This document shows, in pieces, positions 12,390 through 22,540 of a stretch of 64,000 nt of DNA. Source of the DNA: Pezicula radicicola (Eukaryota; Ascomycota; Leotiomycetes; Helotiales; Dermateaceae). The position numbers were made by a program, and so were the translations under genes. Below the pieces are notes generated by a model, which saw only the letters and a program-made list of their open reading frames with translations, was not told the origin of the DNA and did not search any database. The DNA is taken from positions 312,004 to 376,003 of the forward strand of contig PDUO01000044.1 in the NCBI GenBank assembly GCA_003008705.1, in the 5' to 3' direction. The stretch's first letter is position 1, and every line of letters begins with the position of its first letter.

Positions 12390-14124
12390 TTATATCTGTG
12401 ACCGAGGTGTCATCCTGACCATCAAGGCAGGTTTCTTCCAGAGCACATACATCTTGTTGTCTCTATTCCAGTCGAGATCTTTAGCGAGGAGTTCCCATTC
12501 AAAGTGCCACACAACTAATAAATCTCATTAGTCTTCAGAACATTAAGAAACAACTTTCAGTCCGACTTACGCTTCGCTAAGATTATTCTCAGCTCCATAT
12601 ATGCTAGATTGATACCAATACAAACTCGGGGACCTTGAGAAAAGGGCCTTAAAGCATCTTTGTTGTCGTTCGCAAAAGCTGGGTTGTAGTCCTTGTCATC
12701 ACTACCAAGCCATCGTTCGGGGTGAAATTCATGAGGCTTGTACCAGTATTGTGGCAAGTGAGTTAGAACCCATGAAGATGAATGTACCGATACTCCTTTT
12801 GGAACGTAGTGACCGTCGACATCTGCACCAGGAGATTCACGGGGTAAGCCCACTCCTACAGGGGGGTATATGCGTAGACTTTCTTCGATTACTGCATTCA
12901 AATATGGCAGTGACTGGGTTGCATCCCCATCGATCTGGGAACTTTGGCTGAAAGCCGTACGAACTTCCTGCTGAAGACGTGCCAGACAATGTGGGCTCCG
13001 CAAGAGGTAGTAGCTGGCCCCAGATAAGCAAGTCGCTGTCGTTTCACTACCAGCAACAATCAAACTGGTGGAATGAGAAAGGAGGAATTGTTCGCCCAAT
13101 TTTCCATGCTTCTCGGAAAGGAGTTGACTGAAGAAGTCATCACGAGCGTTTTCTTTCTTCGTTCGATTTTGCACTTTTTCAAAAGTCATTGCCCGATGTT
13201 GTTTGCGTTGTTCCATAAGCTTTGCTCGATCGGGTAGTAGCCAACGTACCAGCAATACCAAAGCGGGTAAACGGCGAAGAAGATCTGGAAATGATACTAC
13301 GTATAGACTGTTTACAAGGAGACCGATCCAGAAATGGGTTTTGGCTGCAGCCAGATAAGTTAGTTTTCTATTTGCAAATGGGGACGGGTTAGGTTAGGTT
13401 GCTCACCTTCCGCAACAGCTCCAAAGGGTTCGCCAAATGCTAGATCCCCAATTATATCAAAGGTTACCCAATTGAACCACTCGTCTATCCGAATACCATT
13501 GGGGTTGCTTCCATGTCTTTCAATCTGTTTTATCCACAAATCAACATAATGAATGACCACGTCAGTTTGTAACCGCAATGCCTTTAAGCTGAAAGCATGC
13601 GATAAGAGTCTTCGGACTTCTTGATGTCTCTTCGGATCGCGCTCGGCAACTATAGTTGGGGCTTCTCCGTTGCCAACGGTGTAGAATGAACTTTTCAAGA
13701 AGGTAGAACGGTCTTTCGATGCGTGTCCATAAATGTCCTTCGCCGCCCGGACAGTGCAGATGCTAACCTCATTCGGTGCAATGCGAACCACGTCACCTAT
13801 ACATTGTTATCTGAAGGCCAGTGTAGATTTCATTGCCCGAGTGACACATACCATATTGAGCGTGTAAGCTTTCCATGGTGAAGGCCCACCGCCCCTCAAT
13901 CCAATTTTTGCAATACCACATGTTGGAAATGGCCGCACGCTTCGGGCCGGGAAACTTTGCTAAAGGATGAAAGTAAAGATTGTAGATCACCCGAATTGTG
14001 GCGTAAAGTATGGCCTCACACGGCAGTAATTGGTTTTTATGTCTTCTTTGGAAACAACTGAGCCACCTAGATCAACTGAACTTACAAGAGCTAAACTCAA
14101 GCCTAGTCCTTGCAAAAACAACAT
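12390..14124 (-). CDS. cytochrome P450 monooxygenase (isotrichodermin C-15 hydroxylase-like)
   Basis: Predicted ER-bound haem monooxygenase, about 496 residues. Exons 14086-14124, 13852-14014, 13407-13796, 12571-13344 and 12390-12514 join in phase. The N-terminus is a membrane anchor followed by the proline-rich hinge FHPLAKFPGPK. Core P450 motifs are all present: I-helix AGSETT, K-helix ExxR as EESLR, PERW, and the haem loop FSQGPRVCIG with its cysteine near residue 438. The overall look is that of fungal microsomal P450s annotated as isotrichodermin C-15 hydroxylase or benzoate hydroxylase-like, but the substrate cannot be read from sequence. The acceptor of the first intron is the least certain part. 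The sugar porter is its neighbour; no synthase or transcription factor accompanies it. Confidence 0.9.
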
Positions 14125-17100
14125 GATGAGAGGTGGTGCAGAAGCCTGAGACAACCTAAATGAGCGTCGTCTTTACTTTGCAAAGGAAAGAAAGGCAATG
14201 GGACTATGCTTGGTATTTGTATGTATTTTATTTTCATAGGGAGAATGTTCTAAAAAGTACGGCCGTACTTGGTAATTCTCAGAATGGACAAAAACCGATA
14301 CAGTCTCCCCTGTTCTCTGAAAGCGAAGTGCTACAATTGGCTCCCCTTTACTAAGCGATTTACACCTAGCGCCAAACCGCCGATACCATGCACTGCATTG
14401 CCGGCAGTTATGCAAAACACCGCATCGGTGGCTTCGATCCGACGGTGTTCCGTCTGGGGTGTGGAGATACATTTTTGTGGAGTTATGCTTGTTTATCCCT
14501 TACTCTTAAGTGGACATTGAACTTATGCAGATTCTATCTTCCTTTTCACAGTAGTATCCACGTAGATTTTCTGTGGGATTGGAAGTTCTCGACTGGAAAT
14601 CATGCAGCTTCGCAATACAAGATTGCACTCCTACATGCAACTTGGCGTTTGCAAAACCTCTTGGTTGCATTGATGCTAATGCACAAGACCTCATGATTCC
14701 TTCCTAACTCCTCCGTAAATGAAGTCGAGCAAAAAATAAGGCTATATAGAAGAGTTAAGATAAAAATTGCGTAGGAAATATTGAGGTACTTGTGCAAGCT
14801 TTATATCAAATATGTAAACCAGGCGCGTCATCCAAATCAAGTGAGTTATTCAGATCAAATGTACCACTGCAGTGAAAAAAACAAAAAAAAAGAACGAAAA
14901 GAAACCGAAAAGAACATGTGCGCCTATATTACAGTTTTCAGATTCCTAGATATACTATATAATCCTGTAGTATGGTCTGCATTAAACAAGACATTGTTTA
15001 ACTTCTATAAGACGAAGGCTCTGTAGAGTATTTTCTATAATGTGATTGTTGGGGGCAACCTTTTTAGGATAATACAAGTCAGACTTGACGGTGATCTCAG
15101 CTTATAGAAGACTTACCAAAGAACAATAGACATTCATCTCAGAAGGATACGCACGTAGAAGGTGGGATTGAATGATACCAATGTGTTATAGATGATAAAT
15201 GTATAATTTAAGATGATAGTCTAAACCCATTTAGACACTTCTTAAGATTGGCTTTTACGGATAGTTTGAACTTTACATCCTAGAATAAACCTAATATTTA
15301 TGATTTGCATTACTTTACACAAGTATAAGCCGCCAGACTTGACTTTCGCCACTTGTTGAGCCGATTCGTAAGAGGTGCCAAAACTAATCCCTGCGTTTTG
15401 CGCGTTTTAACGCAAATTTTGTGCTTTAGCTTTGGTGTCGCTCATAGCGTTTACATTGACTGAATCTTCTTCTAGTTTTACTTTATCCGTCATATTTGGG
15501 GAATACATTAGGCATCTACACAATAGAAACACATTTGAGCACGGCTTTGCCCTACTTAGGGGTTTGTTTCATACCTACGTATCTCTTCATTGTAGCTTTC
15601 TTGGGGGAAAAGGTGCTACTAAGCGTCTTTCTGAGCCTGGTCATGTATATGTGACCGATGTTCACTATTGTTGTTTCCAGGGTTGTCTTCAGCCAGGCTA
15701 CTTAAAATGTGATTATTTTGCCATATGGTATCAGACTCAAGTAACTCACCCGCAAGCGAAGCAGTTAGAGCATGTACTCTTTTCATATGATTTTCATGAT
15801 TTTCATCTTTCTCTGTCCTTGACCTAATTGAAAGTTAATCAAAACAGTTGTATCATTTGTCACTAGAGCTCTATTAGCGCCTTCCAATTCAGTTTTTTTT
15901 ATAGAACCAATTGTGTTCTTAATCAGTTGCTTAAGTTGTGCTATCCCTTTATTCGTCAAACGACTTCGACACTGACCATTAGGACGTGAACAGCAAAATA
16001 CATATATCTTTTAGTAGTGAAGTTCTCGGGGTGTCAAATCCATGCAGAAGGAGCCGTTTGACGAACAAAGAGATAATTATAGGGTGTATCCTTGTCTTTA
16101 GCAGCCTAATAAAAGCGAGTTGTGGTTTAATAGAGAGTGCTTTTGTAGTCGAACATCAAAGTAGACTAGTATATAACTTCATGGTACATAATATAATGCG
16201 AAATTTCCGTACCACCTAGCTCCTGCTGAAATCGAGAATCTACACGTTCGAGGTTACAGGTTCGTTTATTGTTTCAATACTACGATTGAATATGTGCTTA
16301 TACCTATCGGTCTTCTCTGAGATTTTAGTAAATTCATTCTCTACGATAGGTGATAAGTGTGTTGCCGACTTATATATTGACCTTTCACAAAGAAAATTTA
16401 GTGTTTGATAAAGCATGCACTTTTGTATCGAGTGATGCTACAGCATTGAGTCTAAATCCTCTTTTCAAGGTTAATACTATACCTCGAGAGTTAAACGATT
16501 TCCTAAGATAAGAAGTATGCATCATTAGTTTATATTATTTTTACAGCAAACTGATAGCACTCAGAAAAAGGCTCTCTATATTGCGAAAGCCAGAGTCAGA
16601 GCAATACATATCTGAGTGTACAACATCGTGGCACTAGCTTAACAATTTGCTTTGTAAGAGAAGTTTTGAGGAAGCTATATTAAAATAGAACGAATGGTCC
16701 GCTGAGACAAAACGGGCTAGCAATACAAGAAAATATTCTCGCCGAAAGACACTCCTGAATCCTCCAAGAGGCCAAAGAAGTCGAATTCCCAGTATATTTC
16801 CTCGTAAAACATTCGAGCCCCGACTAGTAGACAGGTTATATAAGGAAGCTCCTCTGTATAAGAGAATCTAGTGAAATAATATCTAGCGAATAAAATCAAG
16901 AGAACTTTTACTATACAGTAATCTCTAAATTGGCTGCATAGACGGAACGCGAACTGCAGCCGCAACTTTAGCCATCGAGCGAGCTTTAAGTGATTTACAA
17001 AGAATAATCCGCATAACCCATACACATAACACTAAGCCTTAGAATAGAGACTCAAAATCAACCTCGCTTAATACTGTACTGTAGTGCTAACGCCATAGTG

Positions 17101-17299
17101 ACTACAGGGCTCACATCTTTTACACCACAGGTTATCGAGGCCAAGATATAGAGGCAATAGAGCCCTCAACCCCGAAAACTTTTAATTACATCATCGATCC
17201 TTCATTTCCTTAATTCAACGGCGCCACTAAATATCATACTTTAGGAAAACGAAGGGGATGGGGGGACAGGACAGCAAGTGTAGTCTTTCGATATAGATC
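14125..17299. other. 3.2 kb gene-free, AT-rich region
   Basis: Long AT-rich stretch with frequent stops. Several short open frames exist (for example 14388-14696, 15432-15827, 16717-17025) but none shows a domain, signal peptide or splice pattern that I trust. The texture fits decayed transposon or other non-coding DNA. Confidence 0.45.
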
Positions 17300-17845
17300 T
17301 TATCCATCTCTTGATAGCCCCCTATTCAGTAGATCCAGAAACTCTGGAACTATATCTTCATACGCAGCCCAACCATGTTCTCCATACTCATGCGGGGTCA
17401 TCTTAACCACAAAGACATCTCTCCAATACCTTCTACGCCTACTAACGTCGATCCAGTCCGGAATAGACGATAAATTCTCTGGTAAATCATCTATGGCAAA
17501 GGAGAAGTAGATATAATAAACTCCATTACAAGATAAAGGATGCTGTTGCTGGAGCTCAAATCTATTTAGATCGCGATAGTCCCAAGCATCGTCCGTCTTC
17601 CAGTAATGGTGTAGATTGGGAACGTGGAATAGGAATATATCCGTATTATTAGTCACACTTATCGTGGTAAGTGAGAGGAGATGAGCCGGGCTGCCGTCGG
17701 CTGGTAACCTGACGACAGCGATGGTGGCAGGTGGAGGAGTTGGCAGTGGCCCTTGTTCCCAGCTAAGGATCGATATTAAGGAGAAAATAAAAAAGCTGGT
17801 TAAAACAAAGAATACAAGGAAGGGCCAGATTGAAGCGAACATCAT
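17300..17845 (-). CDS. hypothetical single-pass membrane protein, 181 aa
   Basis: Intronless frame of 181 residues. Residues about 7-29 form one strong hydrophobic segment (PFLVFFVLTSFFIFSLIS), followed by a proline-rich linker and a soluble domain rich in aromatic residues with a DVFVVKMTPHEYGEHGW segment. The predicted topology is a type II-like anchor, or an uncleaved signal with the domain outside the cytosol. I do not recognise the family. It sits alone in gene-poor AT-rich DNA, and coding status rests on length and amino-acid texture only. Confidence 0.5.
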   Translation of the reverse strand: MMFASIWPFLVFFVLTSFFIFSLISILSWEQGPLPTPPPATIAVVRLPADGSPAHLLSLTTISVTNNTDIFLFHVPNLHHYWKTDDAWDYRDLNRFELQQQHPLSCNGVYYIYFSFAIDDLPENLSSIPDWIDVSRRRRYWRDVFVVKMTPHEYGEHGWAAYEDIVPEFLDLLNRGLSRDG

Positions 17846-18912
17846 GAAGCTAGAGCGGGCATAGCGAGGCAGTGAGTATGGCCGCCAGGTTAAGATAAGT
17901 AAAGACGTGATAGAGCTTAGCTATTGCTATTTACGGATCGCAGGGCGGATGGTAAGAAAATGTGAATTCATGCTATCTAATACTTCCCAATCTTTAACTA
18001 TCCTATCTAGCAGAACAATGAAATAACTACTGCTATATTAATTAAGCATTATGCTATATATTATGTAAAACTTTTAAGTCAAGATGAAGTCGTTGGTAAT
18101 AGCGAAAGTCTGAAAAGAAGAAAAAGTATTTAGCAAGCGAAGCAGTTTAAGTGCCTGTTTTATGAAAGAGTGGAGTCGGGCTCTGCCGCAGTATAATTTA
18201 GTGCAAGACCCATATAAAATTACTGCTCGTTAGTAAAATCTTCCTCTCTTCATCAACAGCACGATTTTCATCGAAAGCTTCGTTTTTCCCTACCCACCAT
18301 CCCTATAGTCTATGTATATAGTTAGTTTTAGCCCTATTACGGGAGCGTTTGGTAGTAAACAGGTACCCTAGAGCATCATTTCCTATATAAATTAGGAGTA
18401 ATTCGATGTTGCCGTATAGGCTAAAGCTACTCTAGGCGTACCGGTTTAGGTACTGTACTCTAGTAAGGCACGAAATAAGACAATATTAAAACCAATCTAT
18501 ATTAATAATAGCGATTGACTTAGTAAGTCTAAAATCAACGAACTAATTCGACGAAACGAGATGAATAAAGTAGATCTTAAAGCGTAACTCCTTAACTACG
18601 TTATTGTAAGATTTATAGGGAGAAGAACAATTAGCCATGAAAGAGTAAGAGAAAGAAACGCTGATCACCCCTCAACTTTTGCTTAGGAGCCAAAGCCAAC
18701 GAAATCATCTTATGTATAGCATCTAATAGGTATAATTAAAAATAACAGGTCTCATTGTGAAACCAAGACCCTCAAAGTTTAAGAAAATTTAAGATAATCT
18801 CCTAGAGATAGGAAATGTATCCAAGAGACCACTTACTCGTTTACTACCAAGTTCTTAGTCTAAATAAACTAAACTTATAAGTAATAAGAACCTCAATAAA
18901 ATACATTATTAT
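17846..18912. other. AT-rich intergenic region containing an inverted-repeat element
   Basis: About 1 kb without a gene. Its right half is the element described at 18349-18852. Confidence 0.5.
18349..18852. mobile_element. diverged terminal-inverted-repeat element (MITE-like), about 500 bp
   Basis: The left end TTGGTAGTAAAC (from about 18350) is repeated inverted at the right end (GTTTACTACCAA near 18840-18851). The match continues inward for about 60 bp with interruptions, including identical CATTTCCTAT blocks and TAGGAG. The interior is AT-rich with no open frame. No clear target-site duplication is visible, so the exact ends are uncertain. It is probably an old, mutated non-autonomous DNA transposon. 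Confidence 0.55.
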
Positions 18913-19965
18913 TTAATTATCAACCCAATCCTCAAGTACACCAACCGACCAATCCCTCGGAAACTCCATCCCCCACCCCTCAACCAATCTCCTCAATTCA
19001 TCTTCCCTACCAGGAACAACATGTACAAAAACACGATCACCCCTACTCATAACAGGTTCCGAATGCATAGCCGCCCCAACCACACCCACATCATCACCCC
19101 CACTATCACCAACCCCCATCTCCATACCCTCAACCCTAAAAACAGCAACCTCACCTCTTCCCACCTGAACAACCTCCATCTCCTCCCCCACAATCTCCTC
19201 CGCTAACCTAACCCGAACACTCTCAGCCATCTCAGCACATCCAAGACATCTAAAACTTGTACAAACATGTTCCTCATCAACCGCATAATGACCTTGCTTC
19301 CTTCTTATCAACTTTAAATCCTTCTCGATCTTTGAAAGTAAAGCCCGTCCTTTAGTACTGTCTCTTAGGAATAAGGTTCCTGGTCCTATTAATGCCGTTG
19401 CTAATTTCCAATTCGAAGTCTCTTTCTTTATCTCTTTCTCTTTTTCACTCCTATGAGTTTTCTCCGAATTATTTTGGGTTTTGTTTGATGGGGCAACATT
19501 GCTTTCTGATGTGATAGGTTCTTCAAAAAATCTCCTATCAACATGCCATCTCGGGATATCGAAATCAGACGTCGCTTTCTGAGCACGTATTGTAAGACAA
19601 TAATGAGTTAAATAGGTTTCTTTTAAATAGGTATGTAGGGATGATAGGAAGGGGATGAATAGGTTTAGGAATGTGTCGGAATTGGAGGAGTTGGAGGGGT
19701 TAGAGGAGTTGGATTGGAAGGTTCCTTTGGACCAGGTGTGGTAGCTTGGTGGTAGGGAGAGTGGATCTAGGAATGCGCCGGCGTGTGTCCATGTTGATGT
19801 TGTTTGGAGGACTAAGGATTCTGATGGTGGAGGTGGGATTGGAGAGTTTGGAGTTTGGGTTGAATCTGTTGAGGGAGCGTTGTAGGTGAGGATCTCGAAA
19901 TCCGTTGTTGGTAGCATGTTCTCAGTTTTAATGTAACATGACAGACGTTGAGTGTTGGAGAACAA
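18913..19965 (-). CDS. DUF1826-like protein with HxD motif, possible Fe(II)/2OG-type fold
   Basis: About 350 residues in one exon; MLPTTDFEI at 19917 is an alternative start. The order IPRWHVDRR, then LATALIGPGTLFL, then a conserved central Cys-rich patch (CTSFRCLGCAEM), then GEVAVFRVEG and MHSEPVMSRGDRVFVHV, resembles DUF1826 proteins, which have an H-x-D, a GPGTEWL-like strand and a distal His near HRSP. That would place a metal-binding jelly-roll active site at the H-x-D and the distal His. This is my reading of the pattern, not a search result. An Asn/Lys/Glu-rich insert separates the first two motifs. The coding strand is extremely C-rich in its first half and G-rich in its last third (see findings). 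Function unknown. Confidence 0.65.
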   Translation of the reverse strand: MFSNTQRLSCYIKTENMLPTTDFEILTYNAPSTDSTQTPNSPIPPPPSESLVLQTTSTWTHAGAFLDPLSLPPSYHTWSKGTFQSNSSNPSNSSNSDTFLNLFIPFLSSLHTYLKETYLTHYCLTIRAQKATSDFDIPRWHVDRRFFEEPITSESNVAPSNKTQNNSEKTHRSEKEKEIKKETSNWKLATALIGPGTLFLRDSTKGRALLSKIEKDLKLIRRKQGHYAVDEEHVCTSFRCLGCAEMAESVRVRLAEEIVGEEMEVVQVGRGEVAVFRVEGMEMGVGDSGGDDVGVVGAAMHSEPVMSRGDRVFVHVVPGREDELRRLVEGWGMEFPRDWSVGVLEDWVDN

Positions 19966-20729
19966 GAAGTGGTGATGTGATGATGCTGTACTTCCAAGTT
20001 TGTGATGATGACGAAGATGCCGCGGCGTTCTATCGTAAAATTGTCAATATTGGAGACCCTAATTTGTATACAAGAAGGTGATAGCTCTTACCCAAATTCA
20101 AAGGTTACATATAAAGCAATAGATACGATGTGAGTTGCTCAAGCGAGGCGAAAGGAGGAAGAGAAGAGAGCGGTGAACCATCAGGGAGGTGTATTTTATA
20201 TCACGTGACTAGGTTATAATAGGCCCCAGCTACCCTTGTGTGCGGTATTTTGATTACTAACCACAAGATAGTACCTTCAGGGGAGCTTGACATCGATCTA
20301 ATATTAACTTTCCTTATAGATAAGAGTCCGTTTCCCTGACTTACTAAAGCTCAAAGTTAAAAGCACATATATATCGCCTTATATATCGCATATACTATTA
20401 GATTTCTACTGGTAGAACTAGGGACCAGAGGTAATAGAGGAAGCCAGCAAACTCTTCCGCAGGTCATTATCCACTGTTTACATACAATAGGTGTTAGGTG
20501 AGTGATACCGCTGCTGCCTTGGAGAGCCTCCACCGCTCCACACAGACAGCTTACGTACACTTCATCTAGGCAGCCTTCCTTCGTTCAGGAATAAGTCGGC
20601 CTTGAGCACCTGAGATGGACCTGAGCAATTCTTCTCTTTGCCAAGCCCCCAATCCATCATCACTTCGCTCAGACCACGGGTACCACTACCACTAGCCAAT
20701 TCATTGCAATTGAATCACTGCGTTTTGCA
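19966..20729. other. divergent intergenic region, no gene seen
   Basis: About 0.76 kb between two divergently transcribed genes, so it holds both promoters. No RNA gene seen. Confidence 0.4.
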
Positions 20730-21587
20730 ATGTCTTCTTCAACCTCAACCTCAACCCACTTCCCAGTTCTTCAACTCCCACTAGAAATTCGTCTAATGAT
20801 CTACGACTTCTCACATAAAATCTACATCGCCACCTCGCTTGAACCCAATGGGCACCGATACCGATGCCAACGAAACCTCGATAGCCCACTCCAAGACCTC
20901 AAAATCACAGCCAACTATCAACAACTTCCACGCCGTCGAATGGGTAGCCCCAAAATCGGCTTCTTCGCTCTCCGTCAGGCTAATCACCAAGTCGCTGAAG
21001 AAACACTTCGATTCATCCAATTCCCGCGCATCAGGTTGCATATCACTGATGACTTAGCATTTACACTTTGCTCGGCAGAGAGGACTCTAGAGTTCATGAA
21101 CCAGTGGTTGTTGAGAGAGAATACCGAAGAGGTATTTATTGATTTTCGGCTCGATGGCGTTGCAGGTAGGCAACCGCAGACGACTAAACGGCTTATGGAG
21201 AGGAGACTGGTGCTGACTAGGTATCTCTACGTGTTTCTAAGGAATCTTATTCAAAGATGCAATTTTTGTCTGATGGCGGCATTGTTGAAGTCCTTCCCAA
21301 AGCTGAAAAAGTTGCGGTTTACGTCGCGTGCAGGTGACTTCTTCAACTTGTGGTTAGATCCAGTAGGTGATATACGGGCGCTGTCGTCACTTGTGAGGAA
21401 GGACGTTGTGGTTGAATTCTCCCTTCCGAATGACTATGAAAAAATCTTTGAAAGGAGAGTTTATGACCCTTGGAGGTGGTTGCGTAAGAGACTGATCGGT
21501 GATCAGCTACAATGGAAACATGTGGAGAGACGAGATGAATATTATGAAGGAGAGAATATCACAGCGATTACCTATAACCTGCGATAA
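20730..21587 (+). CDS. 2EXR/F-box-like domain protein
   Basis: Intronless protein of 285 residues. It opens with a Ser/Thr-rich leader and then FPVLQLPLEIRLMIYDFS, the typical start of fungal 2EXR or F-box-like proteins (LPxEIRxxIY). The next block, GFFALRQANHQVAEET, is the usual second helix pair with the conserved RQVNxxIxxE-like signature. The C-terminal part is charged, with no enzyme motif. Such proteins are very abundant in Leotiomycetes and Sordariomycetes; some may be SCF adaptors, but most are uncharacterised. Confidence 0.75.
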   Translation: MSSSTSTSTHFPVLQLPLEIRLMIYDFSHKIYIATSLEPNGHRYRCQRNLDSPLQDLKITANYQQLPRRRMGSPKIGFFALRQANHQVAEETLRFIQFPRIRLHITDDLAFTLCSAERTLEFMNQWLLRENTEEVFIDFRLDGVAGRQPQTTKRLMERRLVLTRYLYVFLRNLIQRCNFCLMAALLKSFPKLKKLRFTSRAGDFFNLWLDPVGDIRALSSLVRKDVVVEFSLPNDYEKIFERRVYDPWRWLRKRLIGDQLQWKHVERRDEYYEGENITAITYNLR

Positions 21588-22540
21588 GCTGTACTATGTA
21601 GGGGTGGCGATCCGTCCCGTGGAGTAAGAAGTTCTCTGTCGCTGCAATAATGTCTAATGCAAGAGTTTACTGTAACTTGATCAGAATGAAGCGAGGTTAT
21701 CCCAATCTCGAAGATCTTCCTTGAGACTGACCAGAACTCGATTTGGCACACGAGCATTGACTCTGGCCTATGTCCGCTCGCAATCTGGGCCAGTCGATCT
21801 TTGACCTTATCAAATAATGGTTTACTAGGCCATTGCTTTTGTAGCACATCTCCTGATGATCTCAAGTCCAGGTTGTTTTTTATTTCCGCAACTCTGCTAG
21901 CGGATCCTGTTTCGAAAAATGAACGCCTCATCGCATGACTCGGGAGTTGCTGGTGCATGTACGCGAGCTGCTCGTCCGTTAAGTTGAGGTCTTTTTGAAT
22001 TTGATGCGATTCCTTCTTGTCTTTGGCAGAGCTCACAGCGGCATAATCCCCACACTTTTTTTCGCGAAGCCATCAAATCTTCCCAGGTCAGAGCGGCGTA
22101 ATATTTCCCCAAGACTTTGGCGGTTCGTCTCTCGCACTTCAGGGCAATCCCGAAGTTGGAAATCATGCACCTTTCCTTCGGCGGTCCGATTGCGATGCCT
22201 GTCTGCGTCATATTGACTTTTCTTTTGCCGCTGAGCCTCTAGGCCATCTGCAGGTGTTGGGCCGCTCGCCTTTCGAAGCTGAGAATCATGTCCTTTTTCC
22301 TCGTCAGTCCTATTCAGCCCCTTCTCTCTTGAAATTCGATTTTTTTTCCCCCCCTTCCTCTCTTCGTCAGTCCTACAGAGCCGTTTCTCTGCAGCCTTTA
22401 TATTTTTAAGTTGAAGATAATGCTTCCTTTGTACGTCAGTTTGGTTGAGCCGCCTCTCCACAGCTCTTAGACATTTTCCTTGACGCCTAGCCTCTTGTGC
22501 TTCAGGGTGAACAGACAGAATGCCTGGTGCACTGCGAGTA
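21572..22540 (-). pseudogene. frameshifted charged repeat protein, unknown family
   Basis: Two minus-strand frames that overlap at 22033-22036 appear to be one gene. The upstream part (about 22540 to 22060) holds repeats built on an NRTDEE/RxDEERK motif separated by 15-30 charged residues. The downstream part (21572-22036) continues with KDLNLTDEQLAYMHQQL and other helical sequence. The break coincides with a run of seven A (22056-22062 on the coding strand); one more base there would join the two frames. It could therefore be a recent pseudogene or a base-calling error. The downstream part overlaps the 3' end of the convergent 2EXR gene by about 16 bp. No domain recognised. Confidence 0.4.

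Noticed and set aside
9576..14124. Sugar porter plus P450 as a secondary-metabolite cluster
   Set aside because: No backbone synthase, tailoring set or regulator nearby; adjacency alone is weak.
15432..15827. 131-residue plus-strand open frame in the gene desert
   Set aside because: No domain, signal, splice support or coding-like texture; sits in AT-rich sequence.
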